A DNA stretch of 64,000 bases from Solimonas aquatica (GTDB lineage: Bacteria > Pseudomonadota > Gammaproteobacteria > Nevskiales > Nevskiaceae). The stretch covers positions 248,001-312,000 of the forward strand of contig NZ_FOFS01000003.1 in NCBI RefSeq assembly GCF_900111015.1. Reading direction: 5' to 3'. The notes under the pieces were generated by a model. That model did no database searches. It was not told the DNA's origin and saw nothing but the letters and a program-made list of their open reading frames with translations. The translations under genes were made by a program, and so were the position numbers. This document shows positions 45,750 to 53,071 of the stretch, in pieces (positions within the stretch are counted from its first letter, which is position 1; every line of letters starts with the position of its first letter).

Positions 45750-47129
45750 ATGCGTAAATGGCTGGCCATCGCTGTGCTGTGTGCTGCGCCGCTGGCCCAG
45801 GCCGCGGAGCTGCGCGCGCTGCGCGTGCAGGATGAGCCTGCGGACAGCCCCGGCGTCACGCGCGTGATCTTCGATCTGGACGGCGTCAGCCCGGTGAAGA
45901 TTTTCACCCTGGAAAACCCGCAGCGTGTGGTGGTGGATTTCGACAGCCTGTCGCGCAGCGCCATCAAGCGCGCGCAGCACACCCCGGTCAAGGGTCTGGT
46001 GCAGGCCCTGCGCAGCGGTCCGCGCGACAAGGGCGTGCGCGTGGTGCTGGATGTCGGCCAGGCGGTCAAGGTGCAGCGTTTCGACCCCTCGCCCGGCAGC
46101 GAAGCCGCGCAGCGTCTGATTGTCGAGCTCAGTCCGCTCAATCCTCCGGCCGCCGCTGCCGCGTCTGCGCCGCCCGCACCCGCTCCCGCGCCTGCCGTGG
46201 CACCGGTGACGCCGGCGATGGCCAGTGTCGCGCCGCCGCCCGCGCCGCCGCCGGCACGCAGTGAAGAACGGCTGCCGCCACGCGGTGCCGACAAGCCGGT
46301 GGTGGTGGTGATCGACGCCGGCCACGGTGGCCAGGACCCGGGCGCGCATGGCCCGAGCGGTCTGCAGGAAAAGGACGTGGCTCTGGCCATCGCCCGCAAG
46401 CTGGCACTGCTGATCAACGCCCAGCCCGGCATGCGCGCAGTGCTCACCCGCGACGGTGATTACTTTCTGGAACTGCGTCAGCGCGTGGAGATCGCGCGCA
46501 AGAATCAGGCGGATCTGTTCGTCTCCGTGCACTGCAACGCCTTCTCGCGCAGCGAGATGAGCGGCACCGCGGTGTATGTGCTCAGTGATCGCGGCGTCAG
46601 CAGCGAGCAGGCGCGCTGGCTGGCCAACAAGGAAAACTCGGCGGACCTGGTCGGCGGCGTGGAGCTGCATGGCAAGGACAAGCAGCTGGCGGCGGTGCTG
46701 ATCGATCTGTCGCAGAGCGCGACCCTGGAAGCCAGTTTCGATGTCGGCACGCGCATCCTGCGTTCGATGGGCGGGGTCAACAATCTGCAGAAGCCCGAGG
46801 TGCAGCAAGCCGCCTTCGTGGTGCTCAAGGCGCCGGACATTCCTTCGGTGCTGGTGGAAACCGCCTTCATCACCAATCCGCGTGAGGAGCGGCTGCTGGC
46901 CAGTGACGAGTATCAGAGCCAGCTGGCGCTGAGCATGCTGGGCGGCGTGAAAGCCTATTTCCAGGCCTACCGTCCCAAGCAGCAGCTGGTGCAGAACGAA
47001 GCGCTCATCCCGGTTTCAGCGCCGGCGCCGGCGCCATTTCGTGAGGCGAGTGACCGCAAGCAGGCCGCAGCCCTGCGCCGCGCATTGGCGGAGGCGCCGT
47101 ACGCCCAGCCCACGCGCCTGCAACGGTGA
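45750..47129 (+). CDS. amiC: N-acetylmuramoyl-L-alanine amidase (AmiC-like)
   Basis: This 459-residue periplasmic zinc amidase cuts peptide stems from murein during cell separation. Signal peptide MRKWLAIAVLCAAPLAQA is followed by a septum-targeting AMIN domain (~25-125) and a Pro/Ala linker. The Amidase_3 domain (~190-410) holds zinc ligands in VIDAGHGGQDPGA, the Glu of GLQEKDVAL and SVHCNAFSRS, with catalytic Glu in SVLVETAFITNPRE. The ATG at 45750 is chosen; a GTG nine codons upstream is unlikely. After the TGA the same frame stays open for 29 codons. No LysM domain or adjacent mutL is present. Confidence 0.92.
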   Translation: MRKWLAIAVLCAAPLAQAAELRALRVQDEPADSPGVTRVIFDLDGVSPVKIFTLENPQRVVVDFDSLSRSAIKRAQHTPVKGLVQALRSGPRDKGVRVVLDVGQAVKVQRFDPSPGSEAAQRLIVELSPLNPPAAAAASAPPAPAPAPAVAPVTPAMASVAPPPAPPPARSEERLPPRGADKPVVVVIDAGHGGQDPGAHGPSGLQEKDVALAIARKLALLINAQPGMRAVLTRDGDYFLELRQRVEIARKNQADLFVSVHCNAFSRSEMSGTAVYVLSDRGVSSEQARWLANKENSADLVGGVELHGKDKQLAAVLIDLSQSATLEASFDVGTRILRSMGGVNNLQKPEVQQAAFVVLKAPDIPSVLVETAFITNPREERLLASDEYQSQLALSMLGGVKAYFQAYRPKQQLVQNEALIPVSAPAPAPFREASDRKQAAALRRALAEAPYAQPTRLQR

Positions 47130-47219
47130 GCCGGCGACGAGCTGCTGCTCACACTCAAGGATGGTACGCGGCGCGAACTCCTCGGCGACGACCTGGACCG
47201 GCAGCTCTCAGGCGCTTAG
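47130..47219 (+). other. In-frame open extension after the amidase stop codon (coding-like remnant)
   Basis: Directly after the amidase TGA the same frame continues for 29 sense codons to TAG (47217). It reads AGDELLLTLKDGTRRELLGD and onward, with acidic/hydrophobic alternation and codon choice that look coding. Possible explanations are stop read-through, a recent nonsense change that shortened the amidase, or the tail of a deleted gene. No start codon or ribosome-binding site is present within it. Confidence 0.35.
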
Positions 47220-47228
47220 CCGCCGGCA

Positions 47229-47894
47229 TCAGGGCTTGATGATCTGCGCGCCCTCCGGCGTGCCGACAATCAGCACATCCGCGCCGCGCCGCGCGAACAG
47301 GCCCACGCAGACCACACCCGTGATCAGATTGATCTCGGTTTCCAGGGCGACGGCGTCGTGGATCGCCAGACCATGCACGTCGAGAATCTGGTTGCCGTTG
47401 TCCGTGATCACGTTCTGCCGCAGCTTCGGCTGGCCGCCGAGCGCTTCGATGCGGCGCGCGACATAGGCCTGCGCCATCGGAATCACTTCCACCGGCAGCG
47501 GGAACCTGCCCAGCACCTCCACCTGCTTGGAACGATCCACGATGCAGATGAACTGCTCGCTGGCCGCCGCCACGATCTTTTCGCGGGTCAGCGCCGCGCC
47601 GCCGCCCTTGATCAGCTGCAGCTTCGGATTGGACTCGTCGGCGCCATCGACATAGATCGACAGCTCGCCAGTGCTGTTCAAGTCCAGCACCGGCACGCCG
47701 ATTTTCTGCAGGCGCTCGCTGCTGGCATTGGACGAGGACACCGCGCCCTTGATCTTGCCCGCCAGGCCGCTTTCGGCGAGCAGGTCGATGAAGATATTGA
47801 CCGTGGAACCGGTGCCCACGCCGAGCACGCGGCCGGCTTGTACGTAGGCGAGGGCGGCTTCGGCGGCTTTGCGCTTGGCGAGGTCTTGGCTCAT
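47229..47894 (-). CDS. rpiA: Ribose-5-phosphate isomerase A
   Basis: This 221-residue pentose-phosphate enzyme interconverts ribose-5-P and ribulose-5-[18 protein letters not shown] (phosphate loop), [19 protein letters not shown] (active-site Asp and Lys) and [12 protein letters not shown] (catalytic Glu) are clear. [15 protein letters not shown] and [13 protein letters not shown] lie in the C-terminal half. The gene is convergent with the amidase. Its upstream region holds an inverted pair of REP-like palindromes. Confidence 0.96.
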   Translation of the reverse strand: MSQDLAKRKAAEAALAYVQAGRVLGVGTGSTVNIFIDLLAESGLAGKIKGAVSSSNASSERLQKIGVPVLDLNSTGELSIYVDGADESNPKLQLIKGGGAALTREKIVAAASEQFICIVDRSKQVEVLGRFPLPVEVIPMAQAYVARRIEALGGQPKLRQNVITDNGNQILDVHGLAIHDAVALETEINLITGVVCVGLFARRGADVLIVGTPEGAQIIKP

Positions 47895-47933
47895 GACAGG
47901 TGTGGCGTCTCGGATAAGGGTTTCTGGCTTGTC

Positions 47934-48013
47934 ATGCCCGCGCCCGCGGGCATCCCGGAATCAGGTGTGTCGGGTGCTTCGGCTGCGCACCGGATGCCCG
48001 CGGGCGCGGGCAT
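47934..48013. repeat. Inverted pair of REP-like palindromes (BIME-type)
   Basis: Two 20-bp units, 47934-47953 and 47994-48013, are exact inverted copies of each other 40 bp apart. Each is itself a hairpin (TGCCCGCG-CC-CGCGGGCA, or GG in the other). The layout between rpiA and yggS is that of a REP doublet, as in Pseudomonas and Xanthomonas. Further genomic copies are expected but cannot be checked here. Confidence 0.65.
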
Positions 48014-48082
48014 CACCGTCAGCAAGCCGAAGCTGTGCGAAGTTTACTGGCTGGGGTGCGCGCGTACATGCCCGCCGCCCAT

Positions 48083-48793
48083 TCACGACAGGCCGGCAGG
48101 CTTGCGCAAGCGCGACCCGAACACCGCCGTGCCGATCCGCACCAGGGTCGAGCCCTCGGCGATGGCCGCTTCCAGGTCGTCGGACATGCCGGCAGAAAGG
48201 GTATCGGCTTGCGGCAGCTGCGCGCGCAGGGCGATGAACAATTCCTGCAGGCGGTGAAACGCGGCGCCTTGCTCGCGCGCGTCCTCGCTGGGCGCCGGCA
48301 CCGCCATCAGGCCGCGCAGCCTGAGGCGCGGCAGCCGGGCGACTTCCGCGCACAGTGCCAGCGCCTCCTGCGGCGCGCAGCCGGACTTGCTGGCCTCGCC
48401 GGAAATATTCACCTGCACGCAGACGTTCAGCGGCGGCAGATCGTCTGGCCGCTGCGCGCTGAGGCGCTGCGCGATCTTCAGCCGCTCCACGCCGTGAACC
48501 CAGGCGAAGCGCTCGGCGATCTCGCGGGTCTTGTTGGACTGGATGGGGCCGATGTAATGCCAGCACAGCGCGCTGGCCTGCGCGCCCAGCGCGTCCTGCT
48601 TGGCGATGGCTTCCTGCACATAGCTCTCGCCGAACTCGCGCTGGCCGGCGGCCATCGCGGCGCGGATCGCCTCGGCGTCGAAGGTCTTGCTCACTGCCAG
48701 CAGGCGCACGCTGGCCGGGTCGCGGCCGGCGGCGCTGCAGGCGCGGGCGATGCGGGTGTGGACTTGCTGCAGGTTATCGGCGATGGACGTCAT
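48083..48793 (-). CDS. yggS: YggS family pyridoxal phosphate homeostasis protein
   Basis: This 236-residue PLP-binding TIM-barrel protein (PLPBP/COG0325) buffers PLP. The Schiff-base Lys is in VRLLAVSKTFDAEAI. FGESYVQEA, WHYIGPIQSNKTREI, VNISGEASKSGC and LSAGMSDDLEAAIAEGSTLVRIG (in pieces) are the family blocks, the last holding the phosphate contacts. The start MTSIADNLQQVHTRI is chosen; the upstream in-frame ATG overlaps the promoter. It is divergent from pilT, the conserved arrangement in gammaproteobacteria. Confidence 0.95.
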   Translation of the reverse strand: MTSIADNLQQVHTRIARACSAAGRDPASVRLLAVSKTFDAEAIRAAMAAGQREFGESYVQEAIAKQDALGAQASALCWHYIGPIQSNKTREIAERFAWVHGVERLKIAQRLSAQRPDDLPPLNVCVQVNISGEASKSGCAPQEALALCAEVARLPRLRLRGLMAVPAPSEDAREQGAAFHRLQELFIALRAQLPQADTLSAGMSDDLEAAIAEGSTLVRIGTAVFGSRLRKPAGLS

Positions 48794-48876
48794 CGGCGGC
48801 GTGACGGGCTGCACGGGGCGGCAAGAAAGGGCGGCTAACATAATCGATCACTGCCCTGGGCGCCCGGACCTCGATC

Positions 48877-49923
48877 ATGGACCTCACGCAACTGCTGCAG
48901 CTGGCTGCCGCGCGCGGCGCTTCCGATCTGCATCTCTCCGCCGGTCTGCCGCCGCGTCTGCGTCAGGACGGCGAGCTGGCCGCCATCGACCATGCGCCGC
49001 TGCAGGACGGTGATCTGCGCGCCGCCGCCGAAACCCTGATGCCTGCGCCGCTGCGCGCGCTCTGGCAGCGCGGCGAGGACGTGGACTTCGCCAGCGAGGT
49101 GCCGGGTGTGGGCCGCGTGCGCGTCAATGCCTTCCGCCAGCTGCGCGGCACGGCGCTGGTGATGCGACTGTTGCCGCGCCGCATTCCGGATCTCGATACC
49201 CTGCGCTTGCCGCCGGTGGTGAGCGAGTTGCTGGAACTGCCGCGCGGGCTGCTGCTGGTCACCGGCCCCACCGGCTCGGGCAAGTCCACGACGCTGGCGG
49301 CGATGGTGCAGCGGCTCAACCAGACCCAGGCCCTGCACATCCTCACCATCGAGGATCCCATCGAGTTCGTGCACGAGCCGGCGCGCAGCCTGATCAGCCA
49401 GCGCGAGCTGCACCGCCACACGCAGAGCTTCGCCAGCGCCCTGCGCTCGGGTCTGCGCGAAGACCCGGACGTGATGCTGGTCGGCGAGCTGCGCGATCTG
49501 GAGACGATCCGCCTCGCGCTCACCGCCGCCGAGACCGGGCATCTGGTGCTGGCCAGCCTGCACACCGCCTCGGCGCCCAAGACCATCGACCGCATCATCG
49601 ATGTGTTCCCGGCCGGCGAGAAGGAGAGCGTGCGCGCGATGCTGGCCGAATCCCTGCGCGCGGTGATCGCCCAGACCCTGCTGCCGGCCGCCGGCGGTGG
49701 CGGACGCGTGGCCGCCTTCGAGCTGATGCTGGGCACGCCGGCGATCCGCAACCTGATCCGCGAGAACAAGGTGGCGCAGATGGTCTCGGTGCTGCAGACT
49801 GGTCAGCGCGAGGGCATGCAGACCCTGGATCAGGCGCTGGCGGTTCTGGTCCGTGCCGGTCTGGTGGACGCCGCCGCCGCGCGGCGCAAGGCCAGCGATC
49901 CCAAGAGCCTGGTTCTGGCCTGA
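48877..49923 (+). CDS. pilT: Type IV pilus retraction ATPase
   Basis: This 348-residue hexameric cytoplasmic ATPase depolymerises pilin and drives twitching. It has SDLHLSAGLPP near the N-terminus, Walker A GPTGSGKSTT (~130-139), the Asp box TIEDPIEFVHE, Walker B DPDVMLVGELRD and the His box GHLVLASLHT. The PilT-specific AIRNLIRENKVAQM motif follows near residue 290. That motif supports PilT rather than PilB or PilU. pilU does not follow; the next gene is rplM. Confidence 0.95.
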   Translation: MDLTQLLQLAAARGASDLHLSAGLPPRLRQDGELAAIDHAPLQDGDLRAAAETLMPAPLRALWQRGEDVDFASEVPGVGRVRVNAFRQLRGTALVMRLLPRRIPDLDTLRLPPVVSELLELPRGLLLVTGPTGSGKSTTLAAMVQRLNQTQALHILTIEDPIEFVHEPARSLISQRELHRHTQSFASALRSGLREDPDVMLVGELRDLETIRLALTAAETGHLVLASLHTASAPKTIDRIIDVFPAGEKESVRAMLAESLRAVIAQTLLPAAGGGGRVAAFELMLGTPAIRNLIRENKVAQMVSVLQTGQREGMQTLDQALAVLVRAGLVDAAAARRKASDPKSLVLA

Positions 49924-49926
49924 GGC

Positions 49927-49998
49927 TTGCGTCACTGCCCACTCGCAGCTACACTCGCGCGCCTTTTTCGAGGTTCGGGGTCTAGGCATCACCCGAAC
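49927..49998 (+). promoter_or_regulatory. Promoter and leader hairpin of rplM-rpsI
   Basis: TTGCGT (49927-49932) and TACACT (49950-49955) are spaced by 17 bp. The leader folds GTTCGGG (49973-49979) with CCCGAAC (49992-49998) around a 12-nt loop, 30 nt before rplM. E. coli rplM is known to be autoregulated by L13 in its leader; whether this hairpin does the same is inference. Confidence 0.5.
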
Positions 49999-50028
49999 TG
50001 AACTATAACTACCGACTGGAATGGACCG

Positions 50029-50457
50029 ATGAAGACTCTCTTCGCGAAGTCCGAAACCGTCAAGCGCGACTGGTACGTGATTGACGCAACGGACAAGCCC
50101 TTGGGCCGCCTCGCCACCGAGGTTGCACGCCGCCTGCGCGGCAAGCACAAGGCCGAATACACCCCGCACGTGGATACCGGCGATTACATCGTCGTGATCA
50201 ATGCCGAGAAGGTGAAGGCCACCGGCAACAAGCTGCGCGACAAGGTGTACTACCGCCACACCGAATACCCGGGTGGTATCCGCTCGACCAGCCTGCAGGA
50301 GATGCTCAACAAGCATCCCGAGCGCGCCATCGAGAAGGCGGTGAAGGGCATGCTGCCGAGCGGTCCGCTCGGTTACGCGGTGTTCCGCAAGCTGAAGGTC
50401 TATGCCGGCAGTGCGCATCCGCACACCGCGCAGCAGCCCAAGGCCCTCAACTTCTAA
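50029..50457 (+). CDS. rplM: 50S ribosomal protein L13
   Basis: This 142-residue protein is the usual length. [27 protein letters not shown] (in pieces), [25 protein letters not shown] and [10 protein letters not shown] are invariant blocks; the C-terminus has [12 protein letters not shown] and [17 protein letters not shown]. It is the first gene of the rplM-rpsI operon, 14 bp before rpsI. L13 is an early assembly protein of the large subunit. Confidence 0.98.
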   Translation: MKTLFAKSETVKRDWYVIDATDKPLGRLATEVARRLRGKHKAEYTPHVDTGDYIVVINAEKVKATGNKLRDKVYYRHTEYPGGIRSTSLQEMLNKHPERAIEKAVKGMLPSGPLGYAVFRKLKVYAGSAHPHTAQQPKALNF

Positions 50458-50471
50458 GTCCGGTCACTACC

Positions 50472-50870
50472 ATGGCAAAGAACATCGAATACAAGTACGG
50501 CACGGGCCGCCGCAAGACGGCCGCCGCGCGCGTCTTCCTCAAGCCGGGCTCCGGCGCGATCCAGATCAACGACAAGAGCGTCGAAGATTATTTCGGTCGC
50601 GAGACCTCGCGCATGCTGGTGCGTCAGCCGCTGGAAGTGACCGACTCCGTCGGCCGCTTCGACCTCAAGATCACCGTCGCCGGCGGTGGCCCCAACGGTC
50701 AGGCCGGTGCGATCCGCCACGGCATCACCCGCGCGCTGATCCAGTACGACGAAGAATTCCGCAAGCCGCTGCGTGCAGCGGGTCTGGTCACTCGCGACGC
50801 CCGTGAAGTCGAGCGTAAGAAGGTCGGTCTGCACAAGGCCCGTCGCGGCACGCAGTACTCCAAGCGCTAA
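50472..50870 (+). CDS. rpsI: 30S ribosomal protein S9
   Basis: This 132-residue protein has [20 protein letters not shown] at the N-terminus, the [19 protein letters not shown] block and the invariant C-terminal tail ...YSKR, whose end reaches the P-site tRNA. It is co-transcribed with rplM. A tRNA-Gln gene with its own promoter follows. Confidence 0.98.
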   Translation: MAKNIEYKYGTGRRKTAAARVFLKPGSGAIQINDKSVEDYFGRETSRMLVRQPLEVTDSVGRFDLKITVAGGGPNGQAGAIRHGITRALIQYDEEFRKPLRAAGLVTRDAREVERKKVGLHKARRGTQYSKR

Positions 50871-50885
50871 TTTTTCATTTGGTAC

Positions 50886-50913
50886 TTGGAATTCGAGGCG
50901 GCGGCGTTATACT
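50886..50913 (+). promoter_or_regulatory. Promoter of tRNA-Gln with the -10 in a hairpin loop
   Basis: TTGGAA (50886-50891) and TATACT (50908-50913) are spaced by 16 bp. The -10 lies in the loop between perfect 9-bp arms GAGGCGGCG (50895-50903) and CGCCGCCTC (50914-50922). The hairpin may also end rpsI transcripts, though no T-run follows. Confidence 0.6.
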
Positions 50914-50942
50914 CGCCGCCTCGCAAGATTTCCCGAACCGGA

Positions 50943-51016
50943 TGGGAGATCGTCTAATGGCAGGACAACAGATTCTGACTCTGTTTATCTAGGTTCGAGT
51001 CCTAGTCTCCCAACCA
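50943..51016 (+). tRNA. tRNA-Gln (anticodon CTG)
   Basis: The complete cloverleaf has acceptor TGGGAGA/TCTCCCA, a D arm with GTCTAATGGCAGGAC, an anticodon arm ACAGA-TTCTGAC-TCTGT (anticodon CTG), a T arm CTAGG-TTCGAGT-CCTAG, discriminator A and encoded CCA. The U1-A72 pair and anticodon fit glutamine identity. A terminator follows 13 bp downstream. Confidence 0.95.
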
Positions 51017-51028
51017 TCCGTCATGAAG

Positions 51029-51058
51029 AAGCCCGCTTCGCAAGAAGCGGGCTTTTTT
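51029..51058 (+). terminator. Rho-independent terminator after tRNA-Gln
   Basis: AAGCCCGCTT (51029-51038) pairs perfectly with AAGCGGGCTT (51045-51054) around CGCAAG and is followed by a T-run to 51058. It is 23 bp from the convergent TPP-enzyme stop. Confidence 0.9.
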
Positions 51059-51081
51059 ATTTGCGCCTGCAGCCGACGGCT

Positions 51082-52818
51082 CTACATCGAGATGGAGCCC
51101 TTGCGAAAATCGCTGCGGCCGAGCAGGGCGTTGATCAGCACCGGCGATCCGGCCGCCGCCAGCTGTCTGGCGCGGCCGAGCACCCGCTCGCTGTTCTCGT
51201 GACGATCGAGCAGCAGGCCGGCAGCGCCCAGGCCCTGGACCGCCTGCTCGTAATGACTGGGCAGCAGCGGGCAGCCGACATCGTCCTTGAGCACCTCGAT
51301 CTGTTCGCGGGCGATCTGCGACCAGCAGGCATCGTTGCCCACCACGGCCAGCACGCCCAGGCCGTGACGCACGAAGGTATCGAATTCCATCAGGCTGTAG
51401 CCCAGCGCCCCGTCGCCGAACAAGGCCCAGACTTCGCTGTCCGGGCGATGCAGCTTGGCGGCGAGCGCGAAGCCGGCGCCCACGCCCAGCGTGCCGAACA
51501 CGCCGGGGTCCAGCCAGCCCAGCGTCGCGCGCGGCTGCAGCACATAGGAGGCGGTGGCAACGAAATCACCGCCGTCGGCGACGATCAGGCTGTCTTCGCT
51601 CAGTTGGGCATCGATCTGCCGGCACAGCGTCAGCGGATTGAGGCCCTCGCCGGGAACCGATGCGGCCTGTTCATCGATTTCGCCGTCCCGCTGCGCTTCG
51701 CGCTGACGCAGCGAGTCAAACCACGCGCCTGAGCGCTGCGGTTGTGCGCCGAGTTCATCGGCCAGGGCGCACAGGAAGGCGCCGGCGTCGGCCTGCACGG
51801 CCACCTGAGGACGGCGGTTCAGATGCAGATCCTGGCGGCTGCGGTTGGCGGCGATCAGGGCGGCGCGCGGGCGGATGTGCGCGCCATAGTCGAGGCGAAA
51901 ATCGCAGGGCACGCCGGCCAGGATCACCAGGTCGGCGGCACGCAGCGCTTCGCGGCGCCGGTGGCGGAACTGCAAGGGATGATCAGGGCCGAGCAGGCCG
52001 CGCGCCATGCCGGAGAGATAGACCGGCAGGCCCAGCGTTTCCACGGCGCGGCGCAGGGCCGGCAGCTGCTGGGTATCGAGCATGGCCTGGCTGCCGATCA
52101 CCAGCAGCGCTTGTTGTGCCCGCGCCAGGCGCCTGGCGGCGGCGCGAACGACGCGCGGTGAGGGCAGGAGCGGCGTCGTCGTCACGGCTTGATCGGCGGG
52201 CGGCTGCACGCCGAAGAACTGCCGCCACAAATGCAGGCGCAGATAGCGTGCGATCAGATGTTCGCCCAGGCCGGCACCGGGACGCGGTTGCGACTTGGCG
52301 ATGTACCACTGCCGCACCAGCGCCTCGTCGTAAAGCAGATCCACCGGGCATTCCAGGAACACCGGACCGGGCGTGCCGTCCATGGCGCAGTGCAGGGCCT
52401 GGCGCAGCAAGGGCGCCAGCTCGGATACCCGCTTGGCCTGCGCGGCCCACTTCACGCTGGAGCGGATCAGCGCCAGCTGGTCGATGTCCTGCAGCGCGCC
52501 GCGATTGCGCAGCACGGTGGCGGTGGCGCCACCCAGCAGCACCAGCGGCGACTGCGCCAGACGCGCGTTCTGCACCGCCGTGAGGGTATTGGTGAGCCCC
52601 GGCCCGGCGGTGACGGCGGCCACGCCCGGGACGCCGCTGAGGCGTGCCATGGCATCGGCGGCGAACACCGCCGTGGCCTCGTGACGGGTATCGATCACCC
52701 GGATGCCGGCCTGCTTGCAGCCGACCAGAATCGGCGAAATGTGTCCGCCGCACAGCGTGAACAGAAAGCGCAGGCCCTGGGCCTTGAGCACCCGCGCAAT
52801 GATCTCCCCGCCATTCAT
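51082..52818 (-). CDS. Thiamine pyrophosphate-binding enzyme (acetolactate synthase-like, ILVBL type)
   Basis: This 578-residue protein has the three domains of TPP enzymes. The N-terminal PYR domain carries the catalytic Glu in [18 protein letters not shown] and [19 protein letters not shown] central Rossmann-like domain follows (~200-340). The C-terminal PP domain has [30 protein letters not shown] (read in pieces; GDG..ND binds Mg-TPP). It resembles animal ILVBL/2-hydroxyacyl-CoA lyase relatives more than IlvB, and no small subunit gene is adjacent, so branched amino-acid synthesis is unlikely. The ATG of [12 protein letters not shown] has GGGGGA upstream. It stands alone between a terminator and a divergent DUF1302 gene. 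Confidence 0.82.
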   Translation of the reverse strand: MNGGEIIARVLKAQGLRFLFTLCGGHISPILVGCKQAGIRVIDTRHEATAVFAADAMARLSGVPGVAAVTAGPGLTNTLTAVQNARLAQSPLVLLGGATATVLRNRGALQDIDQLALIRSSVKWAAQAKRVSELAPLLRQALHCAMDGTPGPVFLECPVDLLYDEALVRQWYIAKSQPRPGAGLGEHLIARYLRLHLWRQFFGVQPPADQAVTTTPLLPSPRVVRAAARRLARAQQALLVIGSQAMLDTQQLPALRRAVETLGLPVYLSGMARGLLGPDHPLQFRHRRREALRAADLVILAGVPCDFRLDYGAHIRPRAALIAANRSRQDLHLNRRPQVAVQADAGAFLCALADELGAQPQRSGAWFDSLRQREAQRDGEIDEQAASVPGEGLNPLTLCRQIDAQLSEDSLIVADGGDFVATASYVLQPRATLGWLDPGVFGTLGVGAGFALAAKLHRPDSEVWALFGDGALGYSLMEFDTFVRHGLGVLAVVGNDACWSQIAREQIEVLKDDVGCPLLPSHYEQAVQGLGAAGLLLDRHENSERVLGRARQLAAAGSPVLINALLGRSDFRKGSISM

Positions 52819-53071
52819 GCGGCCGTCCCCCATGGTGAAAATCGCAGGCTAGTGCCTGGCTCCGTGACGGGGGCTGTCGCAGATCAATGGCATGACCCCG
52901 CAGATCGGTCAAAAGATGAGCCGGCGTTCTGCGAGGACGGCAGGCCTGTGGCCAAGTGGCCAATGGCGCCGGCAGGGAGCGCTCGTAGGCTGCGCGAAGT
53001 TAACCAGTCGTTCAATTAATGGATGCGGCGCGCCGGATGGCGCCTGCCGGACCCATCTGGAGAAGATGCTG

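Noticed and set aside
51082-52818. Acetolactate synthase large subunit (ilvB) for the TPP enzyme
   Set aside because: There is no ilvH/ilvC neighbour and the sequence features resemble ILVBL/2-hydroxyacyl-CoA-lyase relatives, so no ilvB symbol is given.
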